Of a stretch of 64,000 nt of DNA, positions 1 to 8,636 are shown in pieces. The notes under the pieces are model-generated. The model made no database searches. It was not told where the DNA came from and saw nothing but the letters and a program-made list of their open reading frames with translations. Each line of letters begins with the position of its first letter. Position 1 is the stretch's first letter. Source of the stretch: Paraburkholderia diazotrophica (GTDB lineage: Bacteria > Pseudomonadota > Gammaproteobacteria > Burkholderiales > Burkholderiaceae); NCBI RefSeq assembly GCF_900108945.1, contig NZ_FNYE01000001.1:522764-586763 (forward strand). Direction: 5' to 3'. The translations under genes were made by a program, and so were the position numbers.

Positions 1-2051
1 CCGTCATCACACTGAACAATCCCCCCGTCAATGGCCTCGGCCTGTCGACGCGCACGGGCATCATCGAGGGCATCGACCGCGCGCAGCACGATCCCGCCAT
101 CAAGGCGATCGTGCTGACGGGCGCGGGCAAGGCCTTCTCGGGCGGCGCCGACATCACCGAATTCAACACGCCGAAAGCGCTGCAGGAACCGACGCTGATG
201 ACGGTCATCAAGGCCGTCGAAGGCAGCGCGAAGCCGGTTGTCGCCGCGATTCACAGCGTCGCGATGGGCGGCGGGCTGGAACTCGCGCTCGGCGCGCATT
301 ATCGCGTTGCGGCGCCCGGCGCGCAGATCGCATTGCCCGAAGTGAAGCTCGGCATTCTGCCGGGCGCGGGCGGCACGCAGCGTCTGCCACGCGCACTCGG
401 ACTGGAAGCGGCGCTCAACATGATCGTGTCGGGTACGCCCGTCATGTCTGAGAAGTTCGCGGGCACGGGCCTGTTCGATGAGCTGATCACAGGCGATCTG
501 CTTGAAAGCGCGCTTGCGTTTGCGCGCAAGGTCGGCGCGCAAAGCGGTCCGTATCCGAAGATCCGCGACCGCAAGATCGAGCATCCAAATGCGGCGGGCT
601 TCATCCAGTTCGCGCGCAACAGCGTCGCGGCCGTCGCAAAGCAGTTTCCGGCGCCGCACAAGTGCATCGACGCGATCGAAGCGGGCGTGCTGAAGGGCTT
701 CGAGCAAGGCATGAAGGTCGAGCGCGAATGCTTTCTCGCGCTCGTGCAGACGCCTGAGAGCAAGGCGCTGCGTCACGCGTTCTTCGGCGAGCGCGCGGCG
801 AGCAAGATTCCCGACGTGCCGTCCGATACACCCGCGCGCGACATCAGGAAAGTGGCCGTGATCGGCGCGGGCACGATGGGCGGCGGCATCGCGATGAACT
901 TCGTCAACGCGGGCCTGCCTGTGATGATGCTCGAAACGAAACAGGAAGCGCTCGATCGCGGCGTCGCGACGATCCGCAAGAACTACGAGGCGACCGTCAA
1001 GAAGGGAAAGCTGACGACGGAGGCGCTCGAAGAGCGCATGGCGCTGATCACGCCGACGCTCTCGTATGACGATCTCAAGGACGCCGATCTGATCATCGAA
1101 GCCGTGTTCGAAGAGCTCGGCGTAAAGGAACAGGTGTTCGGTCGTCTCGATGAAGTCGCGAAGCCGGGTGCGATCCTGGCGTCGAATACGTCGACGCTCG
1201 ATCTGAACAAAATCGCCGCATTCACGAAGCGTCCGCAGGACGTGGTCGGCATGCATTTCTTCAGCCCCGCGAACGTGATGAAGCTGCTCGAAGTGGTGCG
1301 CGGCCAGGAGACCGCGAAGGACGTGCTCGCCACCGTCATGAAGGTCGCGAAGAAAATCAAAAAGACGGCGGTGGTGTCGGGCGTGTGCGATGGCTTCATC
1401 GGCAACCGGATGATCGAGCAGTACATCCGTCAGGCGCTCTTCATGCTCGAAGAAGGCGCGCTGCCCGCGCAGGTCGACAAGGCGATCGAGAAATTCGGCT
1501 TCGCGATGGGCCCGTTCCGCATGAGCGATCTGGCGGGCAACGATATCGGCTGGGCGATTCGCAAGCGGCGTTATCAGGAACATCCGGAGATGCATTATTC
1601 GAAGGTTGCTGACCGGCTGTGCGAGACGGGCCGCTTCGGGCAGAAGACGGGCGGCGGCTGGTACGACTACAAGGCGGGAGACCGCAACGCGTACCCGTCG
1701 AAGCAGATCGACGAGATGATCGTCGCGTATTCGAAGGAACTCGGCGTCGAGCGCCGCAAGATTTCCGACGACGAGATCGTCGAGCGACTCGTGTTCGCGC
1801 TCGTCAACGAAGGCGCGAAGATTCTCGAGGAAGGCATCGCGTCGAAGGCGTCGGACATCGATATGGTTTATCTGACGGGTTACGGCTTTCCGCTGTGGCG
1901 CGGCGGTCCGATGCTCTACGCGGATACCGTCGGGCTCTACAACGTCGAGCGCGCGATCCGCCGTTATGCGGCGCAAGCGAATGGCGACGCCTGGCAGATT
2001 GCTCCCGGCATCGTCGAACGCGCGGCGCAAGGGCGCGGCTTCAACGGCTGA
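1..2051 (+). CDS. Fused enoyl-CoA hydratase / 3-hydroxyacyl-CoA dehydrogenase (5' end outside window)
   Basis: Two-domain beta-oxidation enzyme expected to hydrate enoyl-CoA and oxidise the 3-hydroxyacyl-CoA with NAD. Reading frame is open from base 3, so the true start lies upstream; about 682 residues are visible. The crotonase half occupies roughly the first 200 residues (oxyanion-hole glycines around MGGGLELALGAHYR and PGAGGTQRLPR). The NAD-binding half begins near residue 281 with VIGAGTMGGGIA and carries the catalytic His in GMHFFSP. Two C-terminal 3HCDH segments follow. The domain order is that of FadB/FadJ alpha subunits and the peroxisomal bifunctional enzyme. The thiolase 760 bp downstream would complete the cycle. 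I do not choose between fadB and fadJ because the N-terminus is missing. Confidence 0.93.
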   Translation, partial: VITLNNPPVNGLGLSTRTGIIEGIDRAQHDPAIKAIVLTGAGKAFSGGADITEFNTPKALQEPTLMTVIKAVEGSAKPVVAAIHSVAMGGGLELALGAHYRVAAPGAQIALPEVKLGILPGAGGTQRLPRALGLEAALNMIVSGTPVMSEKFAGTGLFDELITGDLLESALAFARKVGAQSGPYPKIRDRKIEHPNAAGFIQFARNSVAAVAKQFPAPHKCIDAIEAGVLKGFEQGMKVERECFLALVQTPESKALRHAFFGERAASKIPDVPSDTPARDIRKVAVIGAGTMGGGIAMNFVNAGLPVMMLETKQEALDRGVATIRKNYEATVKKGKLTTEALEERMALITPTLSYDDLKDADLIIEAVFEELGVKEQVFGRLDEVAKPGAILASNTSTLDLNKIAAFTKRPQDVVGMHFFSPANVMKLLEVVRGQETAKDVLATVMKVAKKIKKTAVVSGVCDGFIGNRMIEQYIRQALFMLEEGALPAQVDKAIEKFGFAMGPFRMSDLAGNDIGWAIRKRRYQEHPEMHYSKVADRLCETGRFGQKTGGGWYDYKAGDRNAYPSKQIDEMIVAYSKELGVERRKISDDEIVERLVFALVNEGAKILEEGIASKASDIDMVYLTGYGFPLWRGGPMLYADTVGLYNVERAIRRYAAQANGDAWQIAPGIVERAAQGRGFNG

Positions 2052-2129
2052 ACGGGAACGGGCCGCTGACTGGATCGAAGCACGGCGTCGAAGGAATAGC
2101 TTCGACGCAACAGCGCGGAAGGAACAGCG

Positions 2130-2756
2130 ATGAAAAGTGCCAACGAAGTTCTGCTCGTCGTCGACGTGCAGAACGACTTCATGCCAGGCGGCGCGCTCGC
2201 AGTCGCGCGCGGCGACGAAATCGTGCCGCTCGTGAACCGGCTCGCGCGGCGTTTCAGCCACGTCGTGCTGACGCAGGACTGGCATCCGCCGTCGCATGTG
2301 TCGTTCGCGGCGAACCACGCGGGGCGCCAGCCGTTCGAGACGATCGCGCTGCCGTACGGCGAGCAGGTGCTGTGGCCGACGCATTGCGTGCAGGACACGC
2401 CTGGCGCCGCACTGCACGCGGACCTCGACATTCCACATGCGCGCGCGGTGATCCGCAAGGGCCATCACGCGGACGTCGACAGCTATTCGGCGTTTCTCGA
2501 AGCAGACCGCAAGACGCCGACGGGCCTCGCCGGCTACCTGCGCGACACGGGCGTGACGCGCGTGTGGTGCTGCGGGCTGGCGACCGACTATTGTGTCGCG
2601 TGGTCCGCGCTCGACGCGCGCGCGGCGGGTTTCGAGGCCGCCGTCATCGAAGACGCGACCCGCGCAATCGATCTGAACGGTTCGCTGGACAATGCGTGGC
2701 GCGACATGCGCGCTGCGGGTGTCGACCGCGTGCAATCGACGGATGTGCTGGCCTGA
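2130..2756 (+). CDS. pncA: Nicotinamidase
   Basis: Deamidates nicotinamide to nicotinate for NAD recycling; cytoplasmic isochorismatase-fold enzyme. The triad of the family is visible: Asp12 in VVDVQNDF, Lys110 in VIRKGHH and Cys155 in ATDYCV. Metal ligands Asp50, His52 and His56 lie in TQDWHPPSH. Length of 208 residues is normal. An AAGGA ribosome site sits 8 bases before the ATG. It lies in the same direction between the two beta-oxidation genes, 78 bp after the first and 53 bp before the thiolase, so it is probably co-transcribed with them although the pathways differ. Confidence 0.95.
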   Translation: MKSANEVLLVVDVQNDFMPGGALAVARGDEIVPLVNRLARRFSHVVLTQDWHPPSHVSFAANHAGRQPFETIALPYGEQVLWPTHCVQDTPGAALHADLDIPHARAVIRKGHHADVDSYSAFLEADRKTPTGLAGYLRDTGVTRVWCCGLATDYCVAWSALDARAAGFEAAVIEDATRAIDLNGSLDNAWRDMRAAGVDRVQSTDVLA

Positions 2757-2809
2757 GTCGTCCAGCGCAAAGCGAACCTCACATATTCTTTGGAAAGCTG
2801 GAGACGTAG

Positions 2810-3988
2810 ATGACTGATGCCGTAATCGTATCGACTGCCCGCACGGGTCTTGCCAAATCGTGGCGCGGCGCGTTCAACATGACACATGGCGCGACGCTTG
2901 GCGGACACGCGACGCAGGCCGCCGTCGAACGCGCGAAGATCGACCCGGCGCGCGTCGAGGACGTGATCATGGGCTGCGCGAACCCCGAAGGCGCGACGGG
3001 CTCGAACATCGCGCGGCAGATCGCGCTGCGCGCGGGGCTGCCCGTGACGGTGCCGGGCATGACCGTCAACCGCTTCTGCTCGTCGGGGCTGCAGACGATC
3101 GCGTTGGCCGCGCAGCGCGTGATGGTCGGCGAGGGCGATGTGTTCGTCGCGGGCGGCGTCGAGTCGATCTCGTGCGTGCAAAACGAAATGAATCTGCACA
3201 TGCTGCGTGAAGGCTGGTTGATGGAACACAAGCCGGAGATCTACTGGCCGATGCTGCAGACGGCCGAAACCGTCGCGAAACGCTATTCGATTTCGAAGGA
3301 GCGTCAGGACGAATACGGCGTGCAGTCGCAGCAGCGCGCGGCGGCGGCGCAGGAAGCAGGGCGCTTCAACGATGAGATCGTCCCGATGACGGTGCTCGCG
3401 GGTGTCGCCGACAAGGCGAGCGGGCGCATGTTCACGAAGGAAGTGACGATCGCCGCCGACGAAGGCATCCGCGCAGATACGACGCTCGAAGGCGTGTCGA
3501 AGATCCGCACGGCGGTGCCGGGCGGCGTGATCACGGCGGGCAACGCGAGCCAGTTTTCGGACGGCGCGTCGGCGTGCGTGGTGATGAACGCGAAGGTCGC
3601 CGAGCGCGAAGGGCTGCAGCCGTTGGGCATCTTCCGCGGCTTCGCGGTCGCGGGCTGCGAACCGGACGAAATGGGCATCGGCCCTGTATTCGCCGTGCCG
3701 AAACTGCTGAAGCAGGCGGGACTCAAGGTCGACGATATCGGTCTGTGGGAGCTGAACGAAGCGTTCGCCGTGCAGGTGCTGTATTGCCGCGACAAGCTCG
3801 GTATTCCGAACGAACGCCTGAACGTCAACGGCGGCGCGATTGCCGTCGGGCATCCGTATGGCGTGTCGGGCGCGCGCCTGACGGGCCATGCGCTGATCGA
3901 AGGCAAGCGGCGCGGCGCGAAGTTCGTCGTGGTGACGATGTGCATCGGCGGCGGCCAGGGCGCGGCGGGATTGTTCGAAATCGCCTGA
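2810..3988 (+). CDS. Acetyl-CoA C-acyltransferase (thiolase)
   Basis: Thiolase cleaving 3-ketoacyl-CoA to acetyl-CoA and a shortened acyl-CoA, or the reverse condensation. 392 residues, full length for the family. Nucleophilic Cys90 is in [10 protein letters not shown]; the C-terminal active-site motifs are [13 protein letters not shown] and [13 protein letters not shown], giving the second Cys near residue 380 and the His near 350. A GGAG ribosome site precedes the ATG. As the last gene before a strong terminator, it probably works with the fused hydratase/dehydrogenase upstream. Substrate chain length cannot be read from the sequence. Confidence 0.93.
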   Translation: MTDAVIVSTARTGLAKSWRGAFNMTHGATLGGHATQAAVERAKIDPARVEDVIMGCANPEGATGSNIARQIALRAGLPVTVPGMTVNRFCSSGLQTIALAAQRVMVGEGDVFVAGGVESISCVQNEMNLHMLREGWLMEHKPEIYWPMLQTAETVAKRYSISKERQDEYGVQSQQRAAAAQEAGRFNDEIVPMTVLAGVADKASGRMFTKEVTIAADEGIRADTTLEGVSKIRTAVPGGVITAGNASQFSDGASACVVMNAKVAEREGLQPLGIFRGFAVAGCEPDEMGIGPVFAVPKLLKQAGLKVDDIGLWELNEAFAVQVLYCRDKLGIPNERLNVNGGAIAVGHPYGVSGARLTGHALIEGKRRGAKFVVVTMCIGGGQGAAGLFEIA

Positions 3989-4010
3989 TCGCGTTGGCAT
4001 CGGCTGGTGG

Positions 4011-4045
4011 AAGCCCGCGTGTGAAAGCACGCGGGCTTTTTGTTG
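4011..4045 (+). terminator. Rho-independent terminator after thiolase
   Basis: A perfect 11-bp stem (AAGCCCGCGTG pairing with CACGCGGGCTT) around a 6-base loop is followed by a T-run at 4037-4041. It lies 22 bp after the thiolase stop and closes the beta-oxidation operon. Confidence 0.92.
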
Positions 4046-4277
4046 TCGGCGTTTTTTGCGTGCGTTGATGATGCGGCGATTGATCGTACGTTCGACGCGG
4101 CGATTGATCCGATGTTCGTGCAACGCATGCCGATGACAACGACGACGCGGCGGCAGGCACAGGATTCGCTCGCGAACGTCGACACGCTCCCGGTTTAAAC
4201 GGGTCTGGAATGCACGCATGGCGATGGCTTCGACCACCATCATCGAAGACGGGCAGCGAAGTTCGCTGCAAACGGCG

Positions 4278-4410
4278 TTGCATGGGAACAGAGTACGGTG
4301 CTGAGGCTCCAACTTTGCATGGGATCGGGTAGTGCGCTGAAGCGCCAACTCTGGTCGATAGCTTTGCATGGGACCAGAGTAAGGCGCTAAAGCGCCAACT
4401 CTGGTCGACA
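4278..4410. repeat. Three degenerate copies of a ~47-bp hairpin-forming repeat
   Basis: Copies lie at about 4278-4314, 4314-4360 and 4361-4410. Each has TTGCATGGGA, a GCGCT(A/G)AAGCGCC core and, in the last two, ACTCTGGTCGA. The last copy is a near-perfect hairpin: GACCAGAGT (4372-4380) pairs with ACTCTGGTC (4398-4406), and inside it GGCGCT pairs with AGCGCC. The first copy has lost its palindromic arms. The hairpin ends 5 bases before the AGGAGG ribosome site of the following gene, so it lies in that gene's leader. The remaining bases 4046-4277 show no gene. Confidence 0.8.
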
Positions 4411-4420
4411 GGAGGAAATC

Positions 4421-5311
4421 ATGCGAATGCGGGTTGCTTGCGTCGCCGTTGTGCAGACGGTGGCGCTGTCGGTCGCATCGGGTGCTGCGTCGGCGCAATC
4501 GCAGGCTTACACGAACGAGACCGTCTATCTGTACGCGGGACCGGCGCAGGACTATCCCGTCGTCGCGCAACTGCCATCGGGACAGCCCGTGACCGTCTAC
4601 GGCTGCGTCAGCGGCTATACGTGGTGCGATGTCGAGATTGCGGACGCGCGCGGCTGGGTCTACGGCGGCTATCTGACGTATCCGTATCAGGGCAGCAGCG
4701 TCCCCGTGATGAACTACGGCGAAGTCATCGGTCTGCCCCTCGTCACGTTCTCGCTGGGCACCTACTGGGGCCATTACTATCGCGAGCGCCCGTGGTATCC
4801 GGACCGTTCGCGCTGGGAACATCATCCGCCGCCGCCACACCGGCCGCCGCCTCCGCCGCAGGGCGCGAACCGGCCGCCGCCGGCATCGCCGAATCAGCCG
4901 CCACCGCCCGAGCAAGGTCCGCAGCCGCTCGGTGCCGAACACGGACATCGGGCGGGGCCGCCGCAAGGTGCCGCTCCACCACCTCCGATGCAAGGCGGTC
5001 GGCCGCAACCCGGGCAGCCTCAGATGCAGGGTGGTGGGCCACGACCGGGGCAACCGCCGATGCAGGGCGGTGGACCCCGGCCTCAGCAGCCGCAGATGCA
5101 GGGAGGAGGTCCGGCGGGTCCGCCGCCCGTGCAGGGTGGTGGGCGTCCACAAGGGCCGCCGCCTGCCCAGGGCGGCGGGCATCCGTCGGGGCCGCCACCC
5201 GGCCCGGCGGTGGCGCGTCCAACCGGGCCGCCAGCGGGGCAAGGGGAACACAATGCGCAGAGGCCGTCAGGCGCGACGCCGGGACAAGGCCCGCCCATCA
5301 CGAACCACTGA
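4421..5311 (+). CDS. Secreted SH3-domain protein with proline/glycine-rich repeat tail
   Basis: 296 residues. An N-terminal signal peptide of about 26 residues ends in AASAQ. A bacterial SH3-type domain spans roughly residues 30-88 (VYLYAGPAQDYPVVA, VYGCVSGYTWCDVE, GWVYGGYL). A short aromatic stretch follows (GTYWGHYYRERPWYP), then about 165 residues made mainly of P, G, Q and M with repeats of the form MQGGGPRPGQP and PPAQGGG. Bacterial SH3 domains commonly bind peptidoglycan or metals, so a periplasmic envelope role is likely but unproven. A strong AGGAGG precedes the ATG. It is convergent with the lipoprotein gene at 5437. Confidence 0.85.
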   Translation: MRMRVACVAVVQTVALSVASGAASAQSQAYTNETVYLYAGPAQDYPVVAQLPSGQPVTVYGCVSGYTWCDVEIADARGWVYGGYLTYPYQGSSVPVMNYGEVIGLPLVTFSLGTYWGHYYRERPWYPDRSRWEHHPPPPHRPPPPPQGANRPPPASPNQPPPPEQGPQPLGAEHGHRAGPPQGAAPPPPMQGGRPQPGQPQMQGGGPRPGQPPMQGGGPRPQQPQMQGGGPAGPPPVQGGGRPQGPPPAQGGGHPSGPPPGPAVARPTGPPAGQGEHNAQRPSGATPGQGPPITNH

Positions 5312-5353
5312 GCGTCTCGCGGCACCGAAGCGCACTCATCGGCCGCCAATCCC

Positions 5354-5390
5354 GGCGCGTTCACGCCGCCTGATCAACGGCGAACGCGCC
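5354..5390. terminator. Hairpin between convergent genes
   Basis: GGCGCGTT pairs with AACGCGCC, and inside it CGCCG pairs with CGGCG, with a CA bulge and a 9-base loop. It lies between the stops of two convergent genes. There is no T-run on either strand, so efficiency is uncertain. Confidence 0.5.
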
Positions 5391-5436
5391 GCACATGACG
5401 TCGCCGCAGCGGCCGGGCACGAACCCGCCGCGACAG

Positions 5437-5934
5437 CTACAGCCCGCTCATATTGCCCATCGGCAGCGACAGCGTGCCCTGATCGATGAAGCGCGTGCCG
5501 CCCGTGATGCCGCCCGCGAGGCGTCCGCGCAGCACATAGGGCAGGTTGCCCGTCTGTGCGCTGTCGGCGAAGGCGAACGCCTGACGCACGGCGGCAAACG
5601 CGGGCACCGTCAACGGCACGCTGATCACTGTTTCGCCGAAACGCGGCACGCTGCCGGCCTGATCGCTGACGCCGCTCGCGAATGGCTTGCCGTTCAGATC
5701 GAGTTCGACGGAAACGCCGTTGTAGTCGATGGGCGCGTCGTTCGGGTTCTGCACGCGCAGTTTCAGACTGAAGCGCATTTCCATGCCCTCGCCCGCGAGC
5801 GGCTCGATGCCCGCGACGTTCACGCGCAGCGGATCGTGGCCGAACATGCCCGCGCAACCGGCCACCGACAGCATGGCAACGACGAAGAACAACACGCGAA
5901 GGGAGCGCCAGACGCGCTGAATGGCCATGGTCAT
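5437..5934 (-). CDS. LEA14-like (water-stress domain) lipoprotein
   Basis: 165 residues. The N-terminus has a hydrophobic signal and a lipobox (LSVAGC), so it should be a lipid-anchored periplasmic or outer-membrane protein. The mature part matches the LEA type 2 / WHy fold: FSLKLRVQNPNDAPIDYNGV followed by a beta-rich region with GETVISVPLTV. The start at 5934 was chosen because AGGTG sits 3 bases upstream; an ATG six bases further in is also possible. Proteins of this family are often linked to desiccation or osmotic stress, but no specific role can be assigned here. Confidence 0.85.
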   Translation of the reverse strand: MTMAIQRVWRSLRVLFFVVAMLSVAGCAGMFGHDPLRVNVAGIEPLAGEGMEMRFSLKLRVQNPNDAPIDYNGVSVELDLNGKPFASGVSDQAGSVPRFGETVISVPLTVPAFAAVRQAFAFADSAQTGNLPYVLRGRLAGGITGGTRFIDQGTLSLPMGNMSGL

Positions 5935-6124
5935 GCACCTCATCAAGGAAGCACGCGAAACGGCGTGCATCGGATGAATTCTAGCGGGGCGCACGACGGA
6001 CGGCGCGCCCGAGCGAGCGCAACGGCGAGTGAGGCGGCGAGCGAACCAACGCGCCCCAGTGCCCCCGCTTTTCCGATTCCCGCCGCGATGAGACAATCGC
6101 GCCGCCCGTCGCGCGCCTTGTTTT

Positions 6125-6184
6125 GCGCCGACCTGTTTCGCGCCGACCTGTTTCGCGCCGACCTGTTTCGCGCCGACCTGTTTC
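6125..6184. repeat. Four perfect tandem copies of a 15-bp unit
   Basis: GCGCCGACCTGTTTC occurs four times head to tail, followed by a partial fifth copy. It lies in the 333-bp divergent gap (5935-6267) between the LEA14-like lipoprotein and the TRIC-type channel, about 84 bp before the channel start. Nothing else recognisable was seen in this gap. Confidence 0.97.
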
Positions 6185-6267
6185 GCGCAGAAGGCGGCGC
6201 GCATGAACGACGCCATCACCGCGCGTTTCGCGATGCCGCCCGGCTCGTCCCGATTGCAACGATCTGC

Positions 6268-6891
6268 ATGAAACCAAAAATGGAAACCATTGTCCTCGCC
6301 GCCGATCTTCTCGGCACGTTCATCTTCGCGATCGAGGGCGCGGTCGCGGCGATGCACAGCGGCCTCGATCTGCTCGGCGTGATGGTGATCGCATTCGTCG
6401 CGTCGCTGGGCGGCGGCGTGACGCGCGATCTGCTGATCGGCGCGAGCCCGCCCAATGCGATTCGCGACTGGCGCTATCCGGCGCTGACCTTCGTCGCCGG
6501 CCTGCTCACTTTCCTTTTTCATTCCGACGCCGAAGGCTTTCCCGCGTCCTGGCTCATGGTGCTCGACGCGGCGGGGCTGGCGCTGTTCGCCGTCGCAGGC
6601 GTCGAGAAGGCGATCCTGTTCGGAATCCGGCCGTTCGTGGCGGCGCTGATGGGCGCAGTGACGGGCGTCGGCGGCGGTGTGATCAGGGACGTGCTGCTCG
6701 CGCGCATCCCGTCCGTCCTCGTCGCCGATATCTATGCTACGGCTGCGTTCTTCGGCGCGGTTGTCGTGTTGATCGGACGTCGCATGGGTCTTTCGCCTGC
6801 GATGGCGGGCGTGATGGGCGGCGTCGCGTGCTTCGTGTTGCGCGTCGTCGCGGCCACGCATGGATGGCATCTGCCGCGCGCGCGAATCTGA
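6268..6891 (+). CDS. TRIC-type trimeric cation channel family membrane protein
   Basis: 207 residues, almost entirely hydrophobic, with about seven membrane segments. Two internal repeats each carry the family signature GGGVxRD: GGGVTRDLLIG (about residue 49) and GGGVIRDVLLA (about residue 135). This is the hallmark of bacterial TRIC channels (formerly UPF0126), which conduct monovalent cations. Start 6268 is tentative: no clear ribosome site precedes it, and the ATG at 6280 is equally plausible. An open frame continues upstream through the 15-bp repeats but has no credible start there. Confidence 0.88.
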   Translation: MKPKMETIVLAADLLGTFIFAIEGAVAAMHSGLDLLGVMVIAFVASLGGGVTRDLLIGASPPNAIRDWRYPALTFVAGLLTFLFHSDAEGFPASWLMVLDAAGLALFAVAGVEKAILFGIRPFVAALMGAVTGVGGGVIRDVLLARIPSVLVADIYATAAFFGAVVVLIGRRMGLSPAMAGVMGGVACFVLRVVAATHGWHLPRARI

Positions 6892-7041
6892 GCGCAGTCT
6901 GTGCGACCGATGCGAATAGCAGGCGTCAAAAAAGTAGACGTCAACAGTAGAACGCCATGCTCCGGCGTATTTGGCGGCGCAGCGCCCGCACATCGGTCGA
7001 TGGCCTTGGGCGCCGCGCCTTCTGCCGGTCGTGTCGCGCGT

Positions 7042-7335
7042 CTACTTCAATCCGCCGACGATTCGTTCCATCTCCTCTTCGCCGAACGCGCGCATCGTCG
7101 CCGTGCGGACGTTGCCCTGCGCAGCGAGCGCAAGGCCGAGGCGGGTCGTGGTTTCGTCGTCGGGCGAGTCGAACGAGATCACCACGTCGTACGCGCCCAG
7201 CGTCCAGTTCACGGTGCCGATCGTTACGCCCATCGCCTTGCTGATTTCGCGGAATGCGCGCGCCCGGTTGACCGTGTCTTTCGCGGTGCGTACGCCCTGA
7301 TCGGTCCAGTTGGCTAGCATGATGTAAGTGGCCAT
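7042..7335 (-). CDS. GYD-domain protein
   Basis: 97-residue cytoplasmic protein matching the GYD family: it begins MATYIMLANWTDQG and contains the GAYDVVISFD segment that names the family, with a dimeric alpha-beta barrel-like composition. Function of the family is unknown. AGGA sits 6 bases before the ATG. It stands alone, and no neighbour suggests a pathway. Confidence 0.88.
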   Translation of the reverse strand: MATYIMLANWTDQGVRTAKDTVNRARAFREISKAMGVTIGTVNWTLGAYDVVISFDSPDDETTTRLGLALAAQGNVRTATMRAFGEEEMERIVGGLK

Positions 7336-7805
7336 GTTGTCCTCGTGATGGGAAAGTGGAACTGCCGCGCGCGTGCCGTGACGTCGTTCGCGACGCACGG
7401 ACGAACGAACGCGGCACGGCGCGCGGGCCGTTTTCTATGCGTGCATAAAGACGCAAAGAGCAAGGAAGACAAGGCGGCCACAGTACGAGAGGATGGGTGC
7501 TCGGGAGAGGAAAGGCCGCGGATCGTTGACGCCCGGTTTCGCGTTGCGCGCTGTTTTCGACTGCTGTGCGACTGCGTTGCGACTGCCTTGCGGATGCCGC
7601 GCACGGCCGGGCTGACTGCCAGAAAAGTATAGGCGACGCGGCGCGTCCGAAGGAGCCAATTGCAAGCGCCGATGTACTTTTGTCCTATGCCGCGCAGCCC
7701 GATCCATGCATGCGCACAGTGCGCGTATCATCTGACGACGCGTCTATGATGCAACGCATACCGGGCATGCGCAGTCATCGCACAGTCAACAGCAAAGGTG
7801 AACCC
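7336..7805. other. Divergent intergenic region without recognisable gene
   Basis: 470 bp between the GYD gene (minus) and the Dabb gene (plus). It contains leader sequence for both but no ORF with a convincing start or family resemblance. No repeat or clear terminator was seen. Confidence 0.6.
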
Positions 7806-8105
7806 TTGATTCGTCATATCGTGATGTGGAAGCTCAAAGCGGCAGAAGGCGCGACGCGCGAACAGAACGCGCTGCAGCTGAAGGAAAAACTCGAAGCATG
7901 CCGCGATGCCGTGCCGGGCATCGTGCGTCTCGATGTAGGCATCGCGACGCCAGGCCTTGCTTCGACCTGTGACATCGTGCTCGTCTGCGACTTCACGGAC
8001 AAGGCGGCCCTCGACGCCTATCAGGTTCATCCCGTGCACCAGCTCGTGAAGAGTTTTCTCGCGCCCATCCGCGAATCGCGCGAGGCAGTCGACTATGAAA
8101 TTTGA
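7806..8105 (+). CDS. Dabb (stress-responsive A/B barrel) domain protein
   Basis: 99 residues starting at TTG (reads MIRHIVMWKLK, the standard Dabb N-terminus). An AAAGGTGA ribosome site sits 6 bases upstream, which decides the unusual start codon. The family hallmark segments are present: GIVRLDVGI and LVCDFTDKAALDAYQVHPVH. These small proteins form ferredoxin-like dimeric barrels; their bacterial function is generally unknown. The next gene starts 6 bp after the stop, so the two are probably one transcript. Confidence 0.87.
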   Translation: MIRHIVMWKLKAAEGATREQNALQLKEKLEACRDAVPGIVRLDVGIATPGLASTCDIVLVCDFTDKAALDAYQVHPVHQLVKSFLAPIRESREAVDYEI

Positions 8106-8111
8106 ATACCG

Positions 8112-8582
8112 ATGACCCATCAACCCAATCACATGGTGATCGAAAGTCCATTCATCGATCATCTCGGCGCGCAGCTCGTGTCGGCAACGGACGGTACGAG
8201 CGAAGTCGTGCTGACGCTGCGCCCCGAGCATCTGAACACATGGGCCGTCGCGCACGGCGGCATCACGATGACGCTTGCCGATTGCGCGCTGGCGATGGCC
8301 GCGCGCAGTCTCGCCGCAGATGGCATCGGCGTCGTGACCGTCGAAATGAAAGTGAACTTCATGCAGCCCGGCAGCGACGAGTTGCGCGCAACGGCCCGCG
8401 TGCTGCACCGCTCGACCACGATGGCCTATTGCGAAGGCGAGATTCGCGACAGCGAAGGCCACTTCGTCGCGAAGGCGCTCGGCACATTCAAGTACATGCG
8501 GCGGCTTGCCGTCGGCCGCGAGGTCAGGCAGCAGCGGCTGCGCAGCGATCCATCCGCGAGACCCGGTCCCAGCGACGGCTGA
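8112..8582 (+). CDS. PaaI-family hotdog thioesterase
   Basis: 156-residue acyl-CoA thioesterase-like protein. The hotdog helix motif AVAHGGITMTLADCALAMAAR (His48-Gly-Gly) and the VTVEMKVNFMQPG strand are typical of the PaaI/YdiI group. The last 25 residues are basic and low-complexity, beyond the usual fold. It likely hydrolyses an acyl- or aryl-CoA; no substrate can be named. Closely follows the Dabb gene. Confidence 0.87.
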   Translation: MTHQPNHMVIESPFIDHLGAQLVSATDGTSEVVLTLRPEHLNTWAVAHGGITMTLADCALAMAARSLAADGIGVVTVEMKVNFMQPGSDELRATARVLHRSTTMAYCEGEIRDSEGHFVAKALGTFKYMRRLAVGREVRQQRLRSDPSARPGPSDG

Positions 8583-8636
8583 ACGCGCGGCCCGGCGCTT
8601 TCATCGATGACCGAACAATTTACGGAGACAACCGTC

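Noticed and set aside
4278..4410. CRISPR array
   Set aside because: Copies are adjacent without unique spacers and are individually palindromic; no cas genes.
2588..5251. 887-codon open frame on the minus strand
   Set aside because: It spans pncA, the thiolase, a terminator and the SH3 gene in antisense, with shadow-type composition and no domain.
6089..6267. Pentapeptide-repeat-like reading (Ala-Asp-Leu-Phe-Arg) of the 15-bp repeats as an N-terminal extension of the TRIC protein
   Set aside because: Only four units, no credible start or ribosome site upstream, and TRIC proteins begin directly with the first membrane helix.
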